Shown piece by piece: positions 1 through 5,914 of a stretch of 25,841 nucleotides of DNA. Where the stretch lies: positions 1 to 25,841 of the forward strand of contig CABUZK010000024.1 of the NCBI GenBank assembly GCA_902496115.1, written 5' to 3'. This stretch comes from an uncultured Collinsella sp. (GTDB lineage Bacteria > Actinomycetota > Coriobacteriia > Coriobacteriales > Coriobacteriaceae). Position 1 is the stretch's first letter, and each line of letters opens with the position of its first letter. The position numbers were made by a program, and so were the translations under genes. Below the pieces are notes generated by a model. The model was not told the origin of the DNA and ran no database searches. It was given only the letters and a program-made list of their open reading frames with translations.

Positions 1-727
1 CGGCGACTACGGTAAGCTGGGTTTCATCGACCGTAAACGATATGTCGAGCCCGGCGAAGGCCAGATGATAGACGCGGCTTGGCTCGTGCTTGCTGCCCGC
101 ACGGCGCGGGTCTTGGCGAAGAACCTCGACCAAGCCGGGGAGCTTTGTGGGCGGGACCATATCCTGCAGCGTCTGCGGGAACTCGATGTCGAGCTCTTGC
201 CACGGAGCGTCCTCAATCCAGCCGCCCGTTGCATCCGGGTGGCAGTCCGCAAACGGAATGTAGGGCTTAATGTCGTAGATGGGCGTGCCGTCGCGCAGGT
301 CGGCCCCCAACACATGGATGATGGGACCATCGTCGGTAAGCTCCACGCGGTCGAGCTTGACGCAGGTGAGCCCAATGGAATTAGGGCGAAACGGACTGCG
401 CGTGGCAAAGACGCCCACACGCTCGGCTCCACCCAGGCGCGGCGGACGCACAGTTTTCGACCATTTTGCGTTGGTGCCGGACCTGTCCTGCGTTTTGGCA
501 TCGGCGGCTATGTCCTTAGCCGTGCCGCCGGGCGTTCCGTTTTCGAAGCGCCACAGCAGCCACAGGTAAGAGAAGGAGTCCAGACCCTCAACCGCTGCGT
601 TGGAGGCAAATTCCGGCTCAAAAACGATGCGTCCCTGCAGATGAGGCGCCAAAAAGCTGTTGCGCGGGATGCCGAACTTCTGCGGCAGGTCGGTATGTAT
701 GTGTGCAATAGGTTCCATGCCGGTCAT
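1..727 (-). CDS. trmO: tRNA (N6-threonylcarbamoyladenosine 37)-N6-methyltransferase TrmO, partial
   Basis: This frame is open from an ATG at 727 to the left edge, so the stop lies outside the window. It gives 242 residues, close to the full length of YaeB/TrmO proteins. The translation has the family's landmarks: an N-terminal PIAHIHTDLPQKFGIPRN stretch, the fold's core VGVFATRSPFRPNSIGLT (a strong VirR/TsaA-family signature), then DGTPIYDIKPYIPFAD. The family uses S-adenosylmethionine to N6-methylate t6A37 in certain tRNAs; that role is from family knowledge. A second in-frame ATG at 718 (MEPIAHIH) is an equally good start, and neither has a clear Shine-Dalgarno sequence. It is divergent from the XRE regulator at 860, with about 130 bp between them. 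Confidence 0.9.
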   Translation of the reverse strand, partial: MTGMEPIAHIHTDLPQKFGIPRNSFLAPHLQGRIVFEPEFASNAAVEGLDSFSYLWLLWRFENGTPGGTAKDIAADAKTQDRSGTNAKWSKTVRPPRLGGAERVGVFATRSPFRPNSIGLTCVKLDRVELTDDGPIIHVLGADLRDGTPIYDIKPYIPFADCHPDATGGWIEDAPWQELDIEFPQTLQDMVPPTKLPGLVEVLRQDPRRAGSKHEPSRVYHLAFAGLDISFTVDETQLTVVA

Positions 728-859
728 TGTACGGCATGGAGGCGTGGGGCGTTGCGTGCAATTCTTCGCCGCGGTCCCCCGCCGTGCAACCAACGGTTGC
801 TTGGAAGGGCGTCTGCCGCCGCGTATGCTTAAGCCATCAACCAGCAGAAAGGAGCCGCT

Positions 860-1687
860 ATGGCCTTTGCAGAAAAGCTCATTGCCATCCGTCGCGCCCA
901 TCACCTTACCCAAGAGCAGCTCGCCGCCAAACTCTTTGTCACGCGCCAAGCCGTCAGCCGTTGGGAGCGCGACGAGGTCACCCCGGGCATCGACATGATG
1001 AAGCTCATTGCCGCCGTAACCGGCGAGCCACTGTCCCACCTGCTCGAAATGCCCGAGCATTATTGCCAGAGCTGCGGCATGATACTCACGCCCGACGACT
1101 GCGGCACCGATGCCACAGGCGCCACGACCGACCATTACTGCAAGTGGTGCTACGACCACGGCAAGTACACCTACGCCACCACCATGGAGGCGATGATCGA
1201 GGACTGTGCCCCGCGCCTGGCGCAAAACACCGGCATGTCGCTCGACGAAGCCGTCTCGCTCATGGGCGCCGTCCTGCCGCAACTGGAGCGCTGGCGCACC
1301 GTGCAGGAAAACGAGGAATGCTACGGCGCCGAGGCTCGAGCTCGCTATGGCAATGAGGCTATCGATGCAGCAAACGAAACGTTACTGGATATGGATCCTC
1401 AGACATGGAACGACATGAAGGAACTTGAACGCGCCATTTTGGGCCAGCTCTCGATTGCCATGGGCGACGGCGATGCGGATGGAGGCGAGGCTCGCAAGCT
1501 CGTCGCGATGCATCGTCGTTGGATTGGTCTCAACTGGGGACGCGAACCCCAGAACGAAGCGTACCTGGGCCTCGCCAATGGCTATCTTGCCGACCAGCGC
1601 TTTGTTGACTACTACGACAAGCCCTGCGGCGCCGGAGCCACGGCGTTTCTGGTCCAGGCCATCGAGTCGTCGTTGACGCGCGCATAG
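860..1687 (+). CDS. XRE-type HTH / zinc-ribbon / TipAS fusion regulator
   Basis: This 275-aa protein has three modules. Residues about 5-60 form an XRE-type helix-turn-helix (LTQEQLAAKLFVTRQAVSRWE). Residues about 68-115 form a putative zinc ribbon with C69-x2-C72 and C94-x2-C97 (YCQSCG, YCKWC). Residues about 145-270 resemble the TipAS antibiotic-recognition domain: a YGAEARARYG start, a W-rich middle, and the YLADQRFVDYYD...AGATAFLVQAIE ending. TipAS normally sits behind a MerR-type HTH in TipA, where it binds thiopeptides. Here an XRE HTH and a zinc ribbon replace the MerR part. A strong AAAGGAG lies at 848-854, 5 nt before the ATG. It probably acts as a ligand-responsive transcription factor; the ligand is unknown. 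The glutaredoxin gene follows after 51 bp and may be cotranscribed. Confidence 0.85.
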   Translation: MAFAEKLIAIRRAHHLTQEQLAAKLFVTRQAVSRWERDEVTPGIDMMKLIAAVTGEPLSHLLEMPEHYCQSCGMILTPDDCGTDATGATTDHYCKWCYDHGKYTYATTMEAMIEDCAPRLAQNTGMSLDEAVSLMGAVLPQLERWRTVQENEECYGAEARARYGNEAIDAANETLLDMDPQTWNDMKELERAILGQLSIAMGDGDADGGEARKLVAMHRRWIGLNWGREPQNEAYLGLANGYLADQRFVDYYDKPCGAGATAFLVQAIESSLTRA

Positions 1688-1738
1688 ACCGCGGCGGCTT
1701 TGGGTATTTCAATCAAAACCGCAACCGATTGGAGACCT

Positions 1739-1984
1739 ATGGCTACTAATCATGAGCTCGCACTATTCGTTATGACCGGCTGCCCGTATTGCATAAAGGT
1801 CAAGCGTTTCCTTGCCGATAACGGCGTGACCATCCCCGAGCGCAATATCTCGACCGATTCCGATGCCGAACAGACACTCATCGCCGTCGGCGGAAAACGC
1901 CAGGTTCCCTGCCTGTTCATCGACGGCAAACCACTCTACGAATCGAGCGACATCATCGCGTGGGTGCAGGAAAACCTGCTCTAG
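1739..1984 (+). CDS. Glutaredoxin-family thiol oxidoreductase
   Basis: The 81-aa product has a complete thioredoxin-fold glutaredoxin pattern: LALFVMTGCPYCIKVKRFL with redox cysteines C15 and C18 (CPYC), then VGGKRQVPCLFIDG carrying the cis-proline, and a final helix ESSDIIAWVQENL. CPYC is the classical dithiol glutaredoxin active site, and the small size fits. The start was placed at 1739 because TTGGAGA (GGAG at 1731-1734) lies 4 nt upstream; a longer in-frame opening at 1700 lacks a ribosome site and adds non-homologous residues. The gene is followed by the palindromic terminator-like repeat at 2032-2086. Its role is probably cytosolic disulfide or glutathione-like thiol exchange; the partner is unknown. 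Confidence 0.88.
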   Translation: MATNHELALFVMTGCPYCIKVKRFLADNGVTIPERNISTDSDAEQTLIAVGGKRQVPCLFIDGKPLYESSDIIAWVQENLL

Positions 1985-2031
1985 TACGCACGCTCTGTCC
2001 GTCCAGGGCCCCAACCCATACGACCCAAACA

Positions 2032-2086
2032 TGTACACCAGCATCCAAAGTCGACATTTTTCGACATCTTTGGATGCTGGCGTACA
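2032..2086 (+). terminator. 55-bp palindromic repeat, copy 1 (terminator-like)
   Basis: The left arm TGTACACCAGCATCCAAAG pairs with CTTTGGATGCTGGCGTACA, 19 bp with one A-C mismatch. The 17-nt loop contains TCGACAT twice. The stem is followed directly by GCTTTTT, so on the + strand it looks like an intrinsic terminator for the glutaredoxin gene. The same sequence recurs at 3113-3167 with nearly identical flanks, which is more conservation than terminators alone usually show. Confidence 0.75.
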
Positions 2087-2179
2087 GCTTTTTGGTAGTC
2101 ATGGACGCTCTTAACCGGCTAATTGTTTGAGGCGACCTTTGGATTATGGCTGTTTGACGCCTCTGGAAAGGGTTTCCGA

Positions 2180-2423
2180 GAGGGCTGTGGTCAAAAAAGG
2201 GCAAATATGAGTACTGCTACCTGTTTAGTAGCAGCGATTTTGATCACTTCAGGAACTATTCAACGTTCCATACGTCCGCAGACGACGCTATTTCTCCTCA
2301 TATGTTCAATAAAAGTAGCTCCGAATGGGAACAAATCTCATCAGGAGCTACCATTTATAGCAAAATAAATGCAACTATAATGGCAACAGTACTCATATTT
2401 GCCCTTTTTTGACCACGACCCTC
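2180..2423. repeat. MITE-like element with 42-bp inverted ends
   Basis: The left end (2180-2221) and right end (2382-2423) are inverted copies. They share a perfect core that includes GTGGTCAAAAAAGGGCAAAT and continues through ATGAGTACTG, and differ at only a few positions near the tips and inner edge. The roughly 160-bp centre is AT-rich and has no transposase. A short frame beginning at the ATG inside the left end (2207-2368) has no ribosome site. The structure fits a non-autonomous transposable element or a large cruciform repeat. No clear target duplication can be assigned by eye. Confidence 0.65.
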
Positions 2424-2518
2424 CAGAATAGCCGCTGAGGACGACACTAAATGACAAAATCCGGCACTTGGACGTTCTTATATGACTAGCCATTGAAGGA
2501 CACCTAACGACTACTCCC

Positions 2519-2543
2519 ATTCGCGACACACTGTGTCGCGAAT
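2519..2543. repeat. Perfect 25-bp palindrome
   Basis: ATTCGCGACACA, a central C, then TGTGTCGCGAAT form a perfect 12+1+12 inverted repeat. It has no T-run on either side, so it is not a typical intrinsic terminator. It could be a protein-binding site or the remnant of a mobile element end; it lies about 280 bp from the nearest gene start. Confidence 0.6.
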
Positions 2544-2735
2544 TTAGCTGGTCCCATTATCGAAGACCAGTGAGAGCTCCTGCCCAGAATCTCGATAGCT
2601 TAATAAAGCGCTCCCCTCCGGAAGTTCAATGAGCATCCAAATTTCAGGCTGAAAAGCAAAGGGGCATCGAAGCCGTCAATGCTCATTTCCTATCGAACAC
2701 GCGGGTCAAAACAAGCTAATTAGCCTGATAAACTG

Positions 2736-2767
2736 TTTGTATTTTTGTCTACAAAACTATATACAAA
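2736..2767 (+). promoter_or_regulatory. Putative promoter/operator of the RHH-type gene
   Basis: An AT-rich segment 53 bp before the gene has nested inverted repeats: TTTTGT (2743-2748) with ACAAAA (2751-2756), and TTTGTAT (2736-2742) with ATACAAA (2761-2767). TATATA at 2758-2763 could serve as a -10 box. RHH repressors often bind such short repeats at their own promoters, so autoregulation is an inference. Confidence 0.4.
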
Positions 2768-2819
2768 AAGAGTATCCGTTGACCTGTGCTCGACATTATG
2801 CCGATCGATAGGAGGCGCT

Positions 2820-3086
2820 ATGGACGCTAAGCAGCTCGAAAAGATGATGGGGTTTGCTCCCGGAGAGCTGGAGAAAGCCTCGGAGGCATACGAAAAAGAT
2901 GAGTGGCCGAAGGGTCGCACCATCAAGCTGGGAAGGCCGTCGATCTCCGATGAGCCAAGCGTTGTTTTATCGGCACGTGTGGGCGAATCGGTCCTTGAAG
3001 CCTTTGACGCAAAAGCAAAGCGCCATGGGCAAACACGCACGGAGCGACTCAGGGAGCTCATCACGCTCGATGCAATGCTTGCCTAA
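2820..3086 (+). CDS. Small ribbon-helix-helix (CopG/RHH-like) protein
   Basis: This is an 88-aa protein. The start at 2820 is set by AGGAGG at 2810-2815, 4 nt upstream. The first 35 residues are charged and helical (MDAKQLEKMMGFAPGELE). The C-terminal part, PSVVLSARVGESVLEAFDAKAKRHGQ followed by TRTERLRELI, resembles a beta strand plus two helices of the RHH/CopG fold found in antitoxins and small repressors. No toxin-sized partner lies next to it: the gene stands alone between repeat elements. A DNA-binding role is likely by fold resemblance; its target and any partner are unknown. The palindromic repeat at 3113-3167 follows 27 bp after the stop and may end transcription. Confidence 0.7.
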   Translation: MDAKQLEKMMGFAPGELEKASEAYEKDEWPKGRTIKLGRPSISDEPSVVLSARVGESVLEAFDAKAKRHGQTRTERLRELITLDAMLA

Positions 3087-3112
3087 ACTCAACTCCCCCG
3101 TCGACCTAAACA

Positions 3113-3167
3113 TGTACACCAGCATCCAAAGTCGACATTTTTCGACATCTTTGGATGCTGGTGTACA
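3113..3167 (+). terminator. 55-bp palindromic repeat, copy 2 (terminator-like)
   Basis: This is the same element as 2032-2086, but with a perfect 19-bp stem (TGTACACCAGCATCCAAAG and its complement), the same TCGACAT-containing loop and GCTTTT immediately after. The matching sequence extends outside the stem (CGACC[C/T]AAACA upstream and a GTAGTCAT-type segment downstream), so the repeated unit is longer than the hairpin. It lies just after the RHH-type gene. Confidence 0.78.
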
Positions 3168-3182
3168 GCTTTTGCGGGTAGT

Positions 3183-3230
3183 CATCGGGGACGTTCTTAA
3201 ATGACTAGTCGCTAAAGAACGTCCCCGATG
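3183..3230. repeat. 16-bp-stem hairpin between convergent genes
   Basis: CATCGGGGACGTTCTT (3183-3198) pairs perfectly with AAGAACGTCCCCGATG (3215-3230), leaving a 16-nt loop that contains ACTAGT. It ends 5 bp before the dihydrouridine synthase stop codon, between that gene and the RHH-type gene, which converge here. There is no T-run, so termination would not be classical. A degraded relative (GGACGTTCTTATATGACTAG) is visible at about 2470-2489. Confidence 0.65.
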
Positions 3231-3235
3231 TCTAA

Positions 3236-4189
3236 CTAGCCGCGGAAGCGAGCTATGGGTGCGAGTGGCTGCTCGTGAAAGACCCGCTCGACGGCGGCGC
3301 GGTATTCGTCGGCCTTTTTGGTCTTACGCACGAGCTTGTGAACGGTAGCGGGGTCGGCGAAAGCGCACTTGGCGTAGAACCACCACTCCTTCATACGAAA
3401 GACCGCGTTGCCGCCAATCTCTTCTGCATAGACCGCAAACAGAGTGTCGTGGAAACGCTGCAGTTCGGTTGCCGTGGCAGCAGGACCGCCCTTAACCATG
3501 CGAGCCAGCGCGGGGTTCGCGAGCAGGCCACGCCCCAGCATCACATGGCGTGTCCCGGGATAGGCCTCCACCAGTGCGTCCATATCCTCAAGATCGAAAA
3601 TGTCGCCGTTATAGGCCACGGGGAACGGCGCACGCTCCAGCGTCTCGCCATAAAACTCTTTGCGCGGCGAACCCGTATAGCGGTCCTTTTGCACGCGCGG
3701 ATGCACAATGAGCTCTGCCAACGGCATGCGGCAATACAGATCGAGTACGCGCTCGTATTCGTTGTCGCTCTCCAGCCCCAGCCTGGTTTTTACCGACACC
3801 GGCAACGGCGAGCGCTCGCACACATCACGCAAGAACACTTCGAGCTCGTCCAAGTTACGCAAGAAACCCGAGCCCTTGCCCTTGGCAACAACCGTACCCG
3901 AGGGGCAACCAAGATTGAGATTGACCTCGCGGTAGCCCATGTCGGCGAGCACCTGCGCCGCCCACACAAACTCGTCCGCGTTCTTGGACATCAGCTGAGG
4001 CACTACGTTGAGCCCCTGGTTATTGGCAGGATCGATCTCCTTAAACGCCTTGCCGCCAAAGCGGTTTCCCACCCGCGGCGGCGGCAAAAACGGCGTGTAA
4101 TAACAATCGAGCGCACCGAAGCACTCCGCATGCACGCGACGGAACACATGCCCGGTAATTCCCTCCATGGGGGCCAGCGAAAGGATCAT
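3236..4189 (-). CDS. tRNA-dihydrouridine synthase (Dus family)
   Basis: This 317-aa flavoenzyme reduces specific uridines in the tRNA D-loop using FMN and NADPH, by family knowledge. Visible signatures are the N-terminal LAPMEGITGHVFR (FMN site), QLMSKNADEF, the hallmark VNLNLGCPSGTVVAKGKGSG with catalytic C95, SVKTRLG, LIVHPR, YNGDI, and MLGRGLLANP near the phosphate-binding end. Length is normal for DusB/DusC-type enzymes; the exact subfamily cannot be fixed by eye. The ATG at 4189 has only a weak purine-rich ribosome site (GAGAAGAG). It is a single-gene unit flanked by repeats on both sides, and converges with the RHH-type gene. Confidence 0.92.
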   Translation of the reverse strand: MILSLAPMEGITGHVFRRVHAECFGALDCYYTPFLPPPRVGNRFGGKAFKEIDPANNQGLNVVPQLMSKNADEFVWAAQVLADMGYREVNLNLGCPSGTVVAKGKGSGFLRNLDELEVFLRDVCERSPLPVSVKTRLGLESDNEYERVLDLYCRMPLAELIVHPRVQKDRYTGSPRKEFYGETLERAPFPVAYNGDIFDLEDMDALVEAYPGTRHVMLGRGLLANPALARMVKGGPAATATELQRFHDTLFAVYAEEIGGNAVFRMKEWWFYAKCAFADPATVHKLVRKTKKADEYRAAVERVFHEQPLAPIARFRG

Positions 4190-4213
4190 CTACTCTTCTC
4201 TCATATCAACACA

Positions 4214-4234
4214 ACAAAGGGGCCGTCCCTTTGT
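4214..4234. repeat. ACAAAGGG hairpin (CTTTGTCA family)
   Basis: ACAAAGGG (4214-4221) pairs with CCCTTTGT (4227-4234) around GCCGT. The right arm and following CAC match the hairpins at 4521-4553 and 10707-10739, so this is the shortest of three visible members of one repeat family. It sits just upstream of the dus start. Confidence 0.55.
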
Positions 4235-4322
4235 CACATGCATTATGCCTTGCGCTTCAGGCGATTCACAAGGAAGAGGTAGCTACTGAACGATGACCAC
4301 CCTCCAGCCGCACCCCATACAA

Positions 4323-4505
4323 CGAGGTCTAATACTTTTCCCGAGAAGTGAGCGAGTGAAAACGGGCCCCCGAAGCATCGGCACTTTCGAGATGCAATTT
4401 CCTGCGGTTTTGCCAGCCAAATCCTGCGGGTTTGACGTCTAAAAATGTCGATGCTTCGGAGGCCCAAGTATGGCCGTTCACTTCTCGGAAAAGTAGTAGA
4501 CCTCG
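4323..4505. repeat. 183-bp long inverted repeat (MITE-like)
   Basis: The arms at 4323-4380 and 4449-4505 are imperfect inverted copies, each about 57 bp. They share CGAGGTCT, ACTTTTCC, GAGAAGTGA and CCGAAGCATCG blocks, with a more divergent section between. The centre holds a tandem-like pair, CCTGCGGTTTTG and CCTGCGGGTTTG. No coding content fits. A non-autonomous mobile element or a structured RNA or DNA repeat are both possible. Confidence 0.6.
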
Positions 4506-4520
4506 ATTTACATGCCACTC

Positions 4521-4553
4521 AATGTGACAAAGTGGCTGCTCCTTTGTCACATT
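4521..4553. repeat. Perfect 12-bp hairpin (CTTTGTCA family)
   Basis: AATGTGACAAAG (4521-4532) pairs perfectly with CTTTGTCACATT (4542-4553) around TGGCTGCTC. The hairpin at 10707-10739 has the same arms (one change) and a related loop, TGGCCGTCC. It lies just beyond the terminator of the MFS operon. Confidence 0.7.
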
Positions 4554-4558
4554 CGATG

Positions 4559-4588
4559 AAAAAGGGCACCGATGTTAGTCGATGCCCC
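4559..4588 (-). terminator. Intrinsic terminator of the enzyme-MFS operon
   Basis: Read on the minus strand, GGGCATCGA pairs with TCGGTGCCC (one G-U pair) around a CTAACA loop, and is followed immediately by TTTTT. It is placed about 50 bp after the MFS stop, as expected for the end of the three-gene operon. Confidence 0.8.
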
Positions 4589-4637
4589 AAAGCGGCTGCA
4601 GGTTAAGCCCTACAGCGTATGTCTAAGACGAATCGAA

Positions 4638-5903
4638 CTATTCGTCCCAAGAGAGGTTCTTACCAGTCTTTTTTGCCAGCAGCAAGAACAGGCCGATAAT
4701 AACGTTGCATGCGATGCAGAAGATGAAGACGCCCTGGAAGGAGCCGACAAGCTCATAGACCTTCATCATAACGGGCATGCCAAAGGCGCCGACGATATAG
4801 CCCACGGAGCAGATCAGCGCGAAGATGCGACCGAAATCGCGGGAGCCAAAGACATCCATAACCAAAACGGTCAGGGCAGTGCCAGCGATGACGTACATTA
4901 CGTCGTTCACGCCTGCTGCGAGGATGCTGAGCGTCGAGTTGCCGCTGCTCATCATGAGCATGACAAAGGAGAGGATGGAGACAGCGAGCCAGCCCAGAAT
5001 GGCCTTCGTGCTGCCGAACCTATCGCAAGTGGTGCCGACGATCGGATTGAGGAACAGATCGAAGAGCGATGCAGCGGATACCATGAAGCCGCCCACCATG
5101 GGGCTAAAACCAACCTCGGAAGCATACGTCGGGAAGAGCTGGTTCATGCAGCAAGTGAGCTGAACGAGACAGAGGAAGCCGATGCAGAAGAAGAAGGCAG
5201 GAGACTTAATGGCGCGCGCATAGCTAACGCCACGCGTGCTATCCTCGGTCGTCTCCTCGGTCTCGGTGACCGTCTCGCCCTCGACGTAGCCATAGGGCAG
5301 CATGCCCTTGTCCTGAGGCTTGTAGCGGATGATCAGAATGGAAGCTGGGAGAATGAGCACTGCGGAAACACCGGCGAGCACCAGATAACCAGTTCTCCAG
5401 CCAGCGGCCTCGATGACAGAGGTGATGACGGGACTCATGATGAGCATGTAAATCGAGTTCACTGCCCAAGCGAGACCGATTGCCAGGCCACCAGATTTTT
5501 TGAACCACTGGTCAATAACGTCGGACATAGCGACGCCGGTGGTGAAGGCGAAGCAAACGCCAATCAGGGCGCCAGCGGCGATGAACATCCAGACTTCGGT
5601 GTAGAAGGCCATGCCTGCGCCGGCAGCGAGCAAAATAAGCTCGACAACGGGGAGCCAAACCTTGCCAACGACCTTGGGAATGAGTTTTCCGACAAACGGA
5701 AGAGCTGCCGCAAGACCAATGAGCGTTGCGGTGAAGTAATACGAGAAGATGGAATAGTCAAACCCGAACTCCTCGCACACGGGTGCGACGAAGGAGCCCG
5801 CGATTACGCTATAGGATCCGGTCGTGCCGGCAGACATAAGGCCGAGCGCGATTACGAGAACCCATGCGTAAACCTTGCTGCTCTTTAACTTTGCATTTTC
5901 CAT
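4638..5903 (-). CDS. MFS transporter, third gene of guanidino-catabolic operon
   Basis: This is a 421-aa integral membrane protein with about twelve hydrophobic segments in two halves, split by a charged loop near residues 200-230 (GETVTETEETTED). The MFS loop 2-3 and helix patterns fit a major-facilitator carrier resembling the OFA/monocarboxylate side of the superfamily. Distinctive motifs are MSAGTTGSYSVIAGSFVAPV and CCMNQLFPTYASEVGF. The start at 5903 is set by AGGAG (5912-5916), 8 nt upstream, and that site overlaps the stop of the carbamoyltransferase, so the two are closely coupled (11 bp apart). Position suggests import of the guanidino substrate or exchange against a product, but the substrate cannot be read from sequence. 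It is a clear paralogue of the MFS at 9282-10562. Confidence 0.88.
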   Translation of the reverse strand: MENAKLKSSKVYAWVLVIALGLMSAGTTGSYSVIAGSFVAPVCEEFGFDYSIFSYYFTATLIGLAAALPFVGKLIPKVVGKVWLPVVELILLAAGAGMAFYTEVWMFIAAGALIGVCFAFTTGVAMSDVIDQWFKKSGGLAIGLAWAVNSIYMLIMSPVITSVIEAAGWRTGYLVLAGVSAVLILPASILIIRYKPQDKGMLPYGYVEGETVTETEETTEDSTRGVSYARAIKSPAFFFCIGFLCLVQLTCCMNQLFPTYASEVGFSPMVGGFMVSAASLFDLFLNPIVGTTCDRFGSTKAILGWLAVSILSFVMLMMSSGNSTLSILAAGVNDVMYVIAGTALTVLVMDVFGSRDFGRIFALICSVGYIVGAFGMPVMMKVYELVGSFQGVFIFCIACNVIIGLFLLLAKKTGKNLSWDE

Positions 5904-5914
5904 TGATGCAGCTC

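Larger units (their letters stand above)
1985..2819. other. Gene-free repeat island between glutaredoxin and RHH-type gene
   Basis: No convincing coding region is seen across these 835 bases; the short open frames present have no ribosome sites or recognisable products. It holds a 55-bp palindrome (2032-2086), an element with 42-bp inverted termini (2180-2423), a short block at about 2469-2515 that resembles the hairpin at 3183-3230, a perfect 25-bp palindrome (2519-2543), a loose 9-bp inverted pair (2628-2636 with 2679-2687), and the AT-rich promoter region of the next gene. Base composition is clearly more AT-rich than the flanking genes, consistent with accumulated repeats. Confidence 0.7.
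4190..4637. other. Gene-free repeat island between dus and MFS genes
   Basis: No credible coding region is seen in these 448 bases. The segment contains the dus upstream region, a small hairpin (4214-4234), a 183-bp long inverted repeat (4323-4505), a 12-bp perfect hairpin (4521-4553) and the terminator of the operon to the right (4559-4588). A minus-strand frame of 91 codons at 4243-4518 exists only because it runs through the inverted repeat. Confidence 0.7.

Noticed and set aside
65..832. Long plus-strand open frame opposite the TrmO gene
   Set aside because: It is antisense to a clearly recognisable protein, has no ribosome site, and its translation shows arginine-rich shadow composition.
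2207..2368. Small coding frame inside the 2180-2423 element
   Set aside because: It begins within the inverted terminus, has no Shine-Dalgarno sequence, and the product has no recognisable feature.
2820..3086. Toxin-antitoxin module
   Set aside because: The RHH-like gene could be an antitoxin, but no toxin-sized gene lies on either side.
4243..4518. 91-codon minus-strand frame
   Set aside because: It exists by passing through the long inverted repeat; there is no ribosome site and no protein-like composition.
4572..5888. 438-codon plus-strand frame opposite the operon MFS gene
   Set aside because: It is antisense to an obvious membrane transporter; the acidic, Asp/Glu/Asn-rich translation matches the complement of hydrophobic codons.
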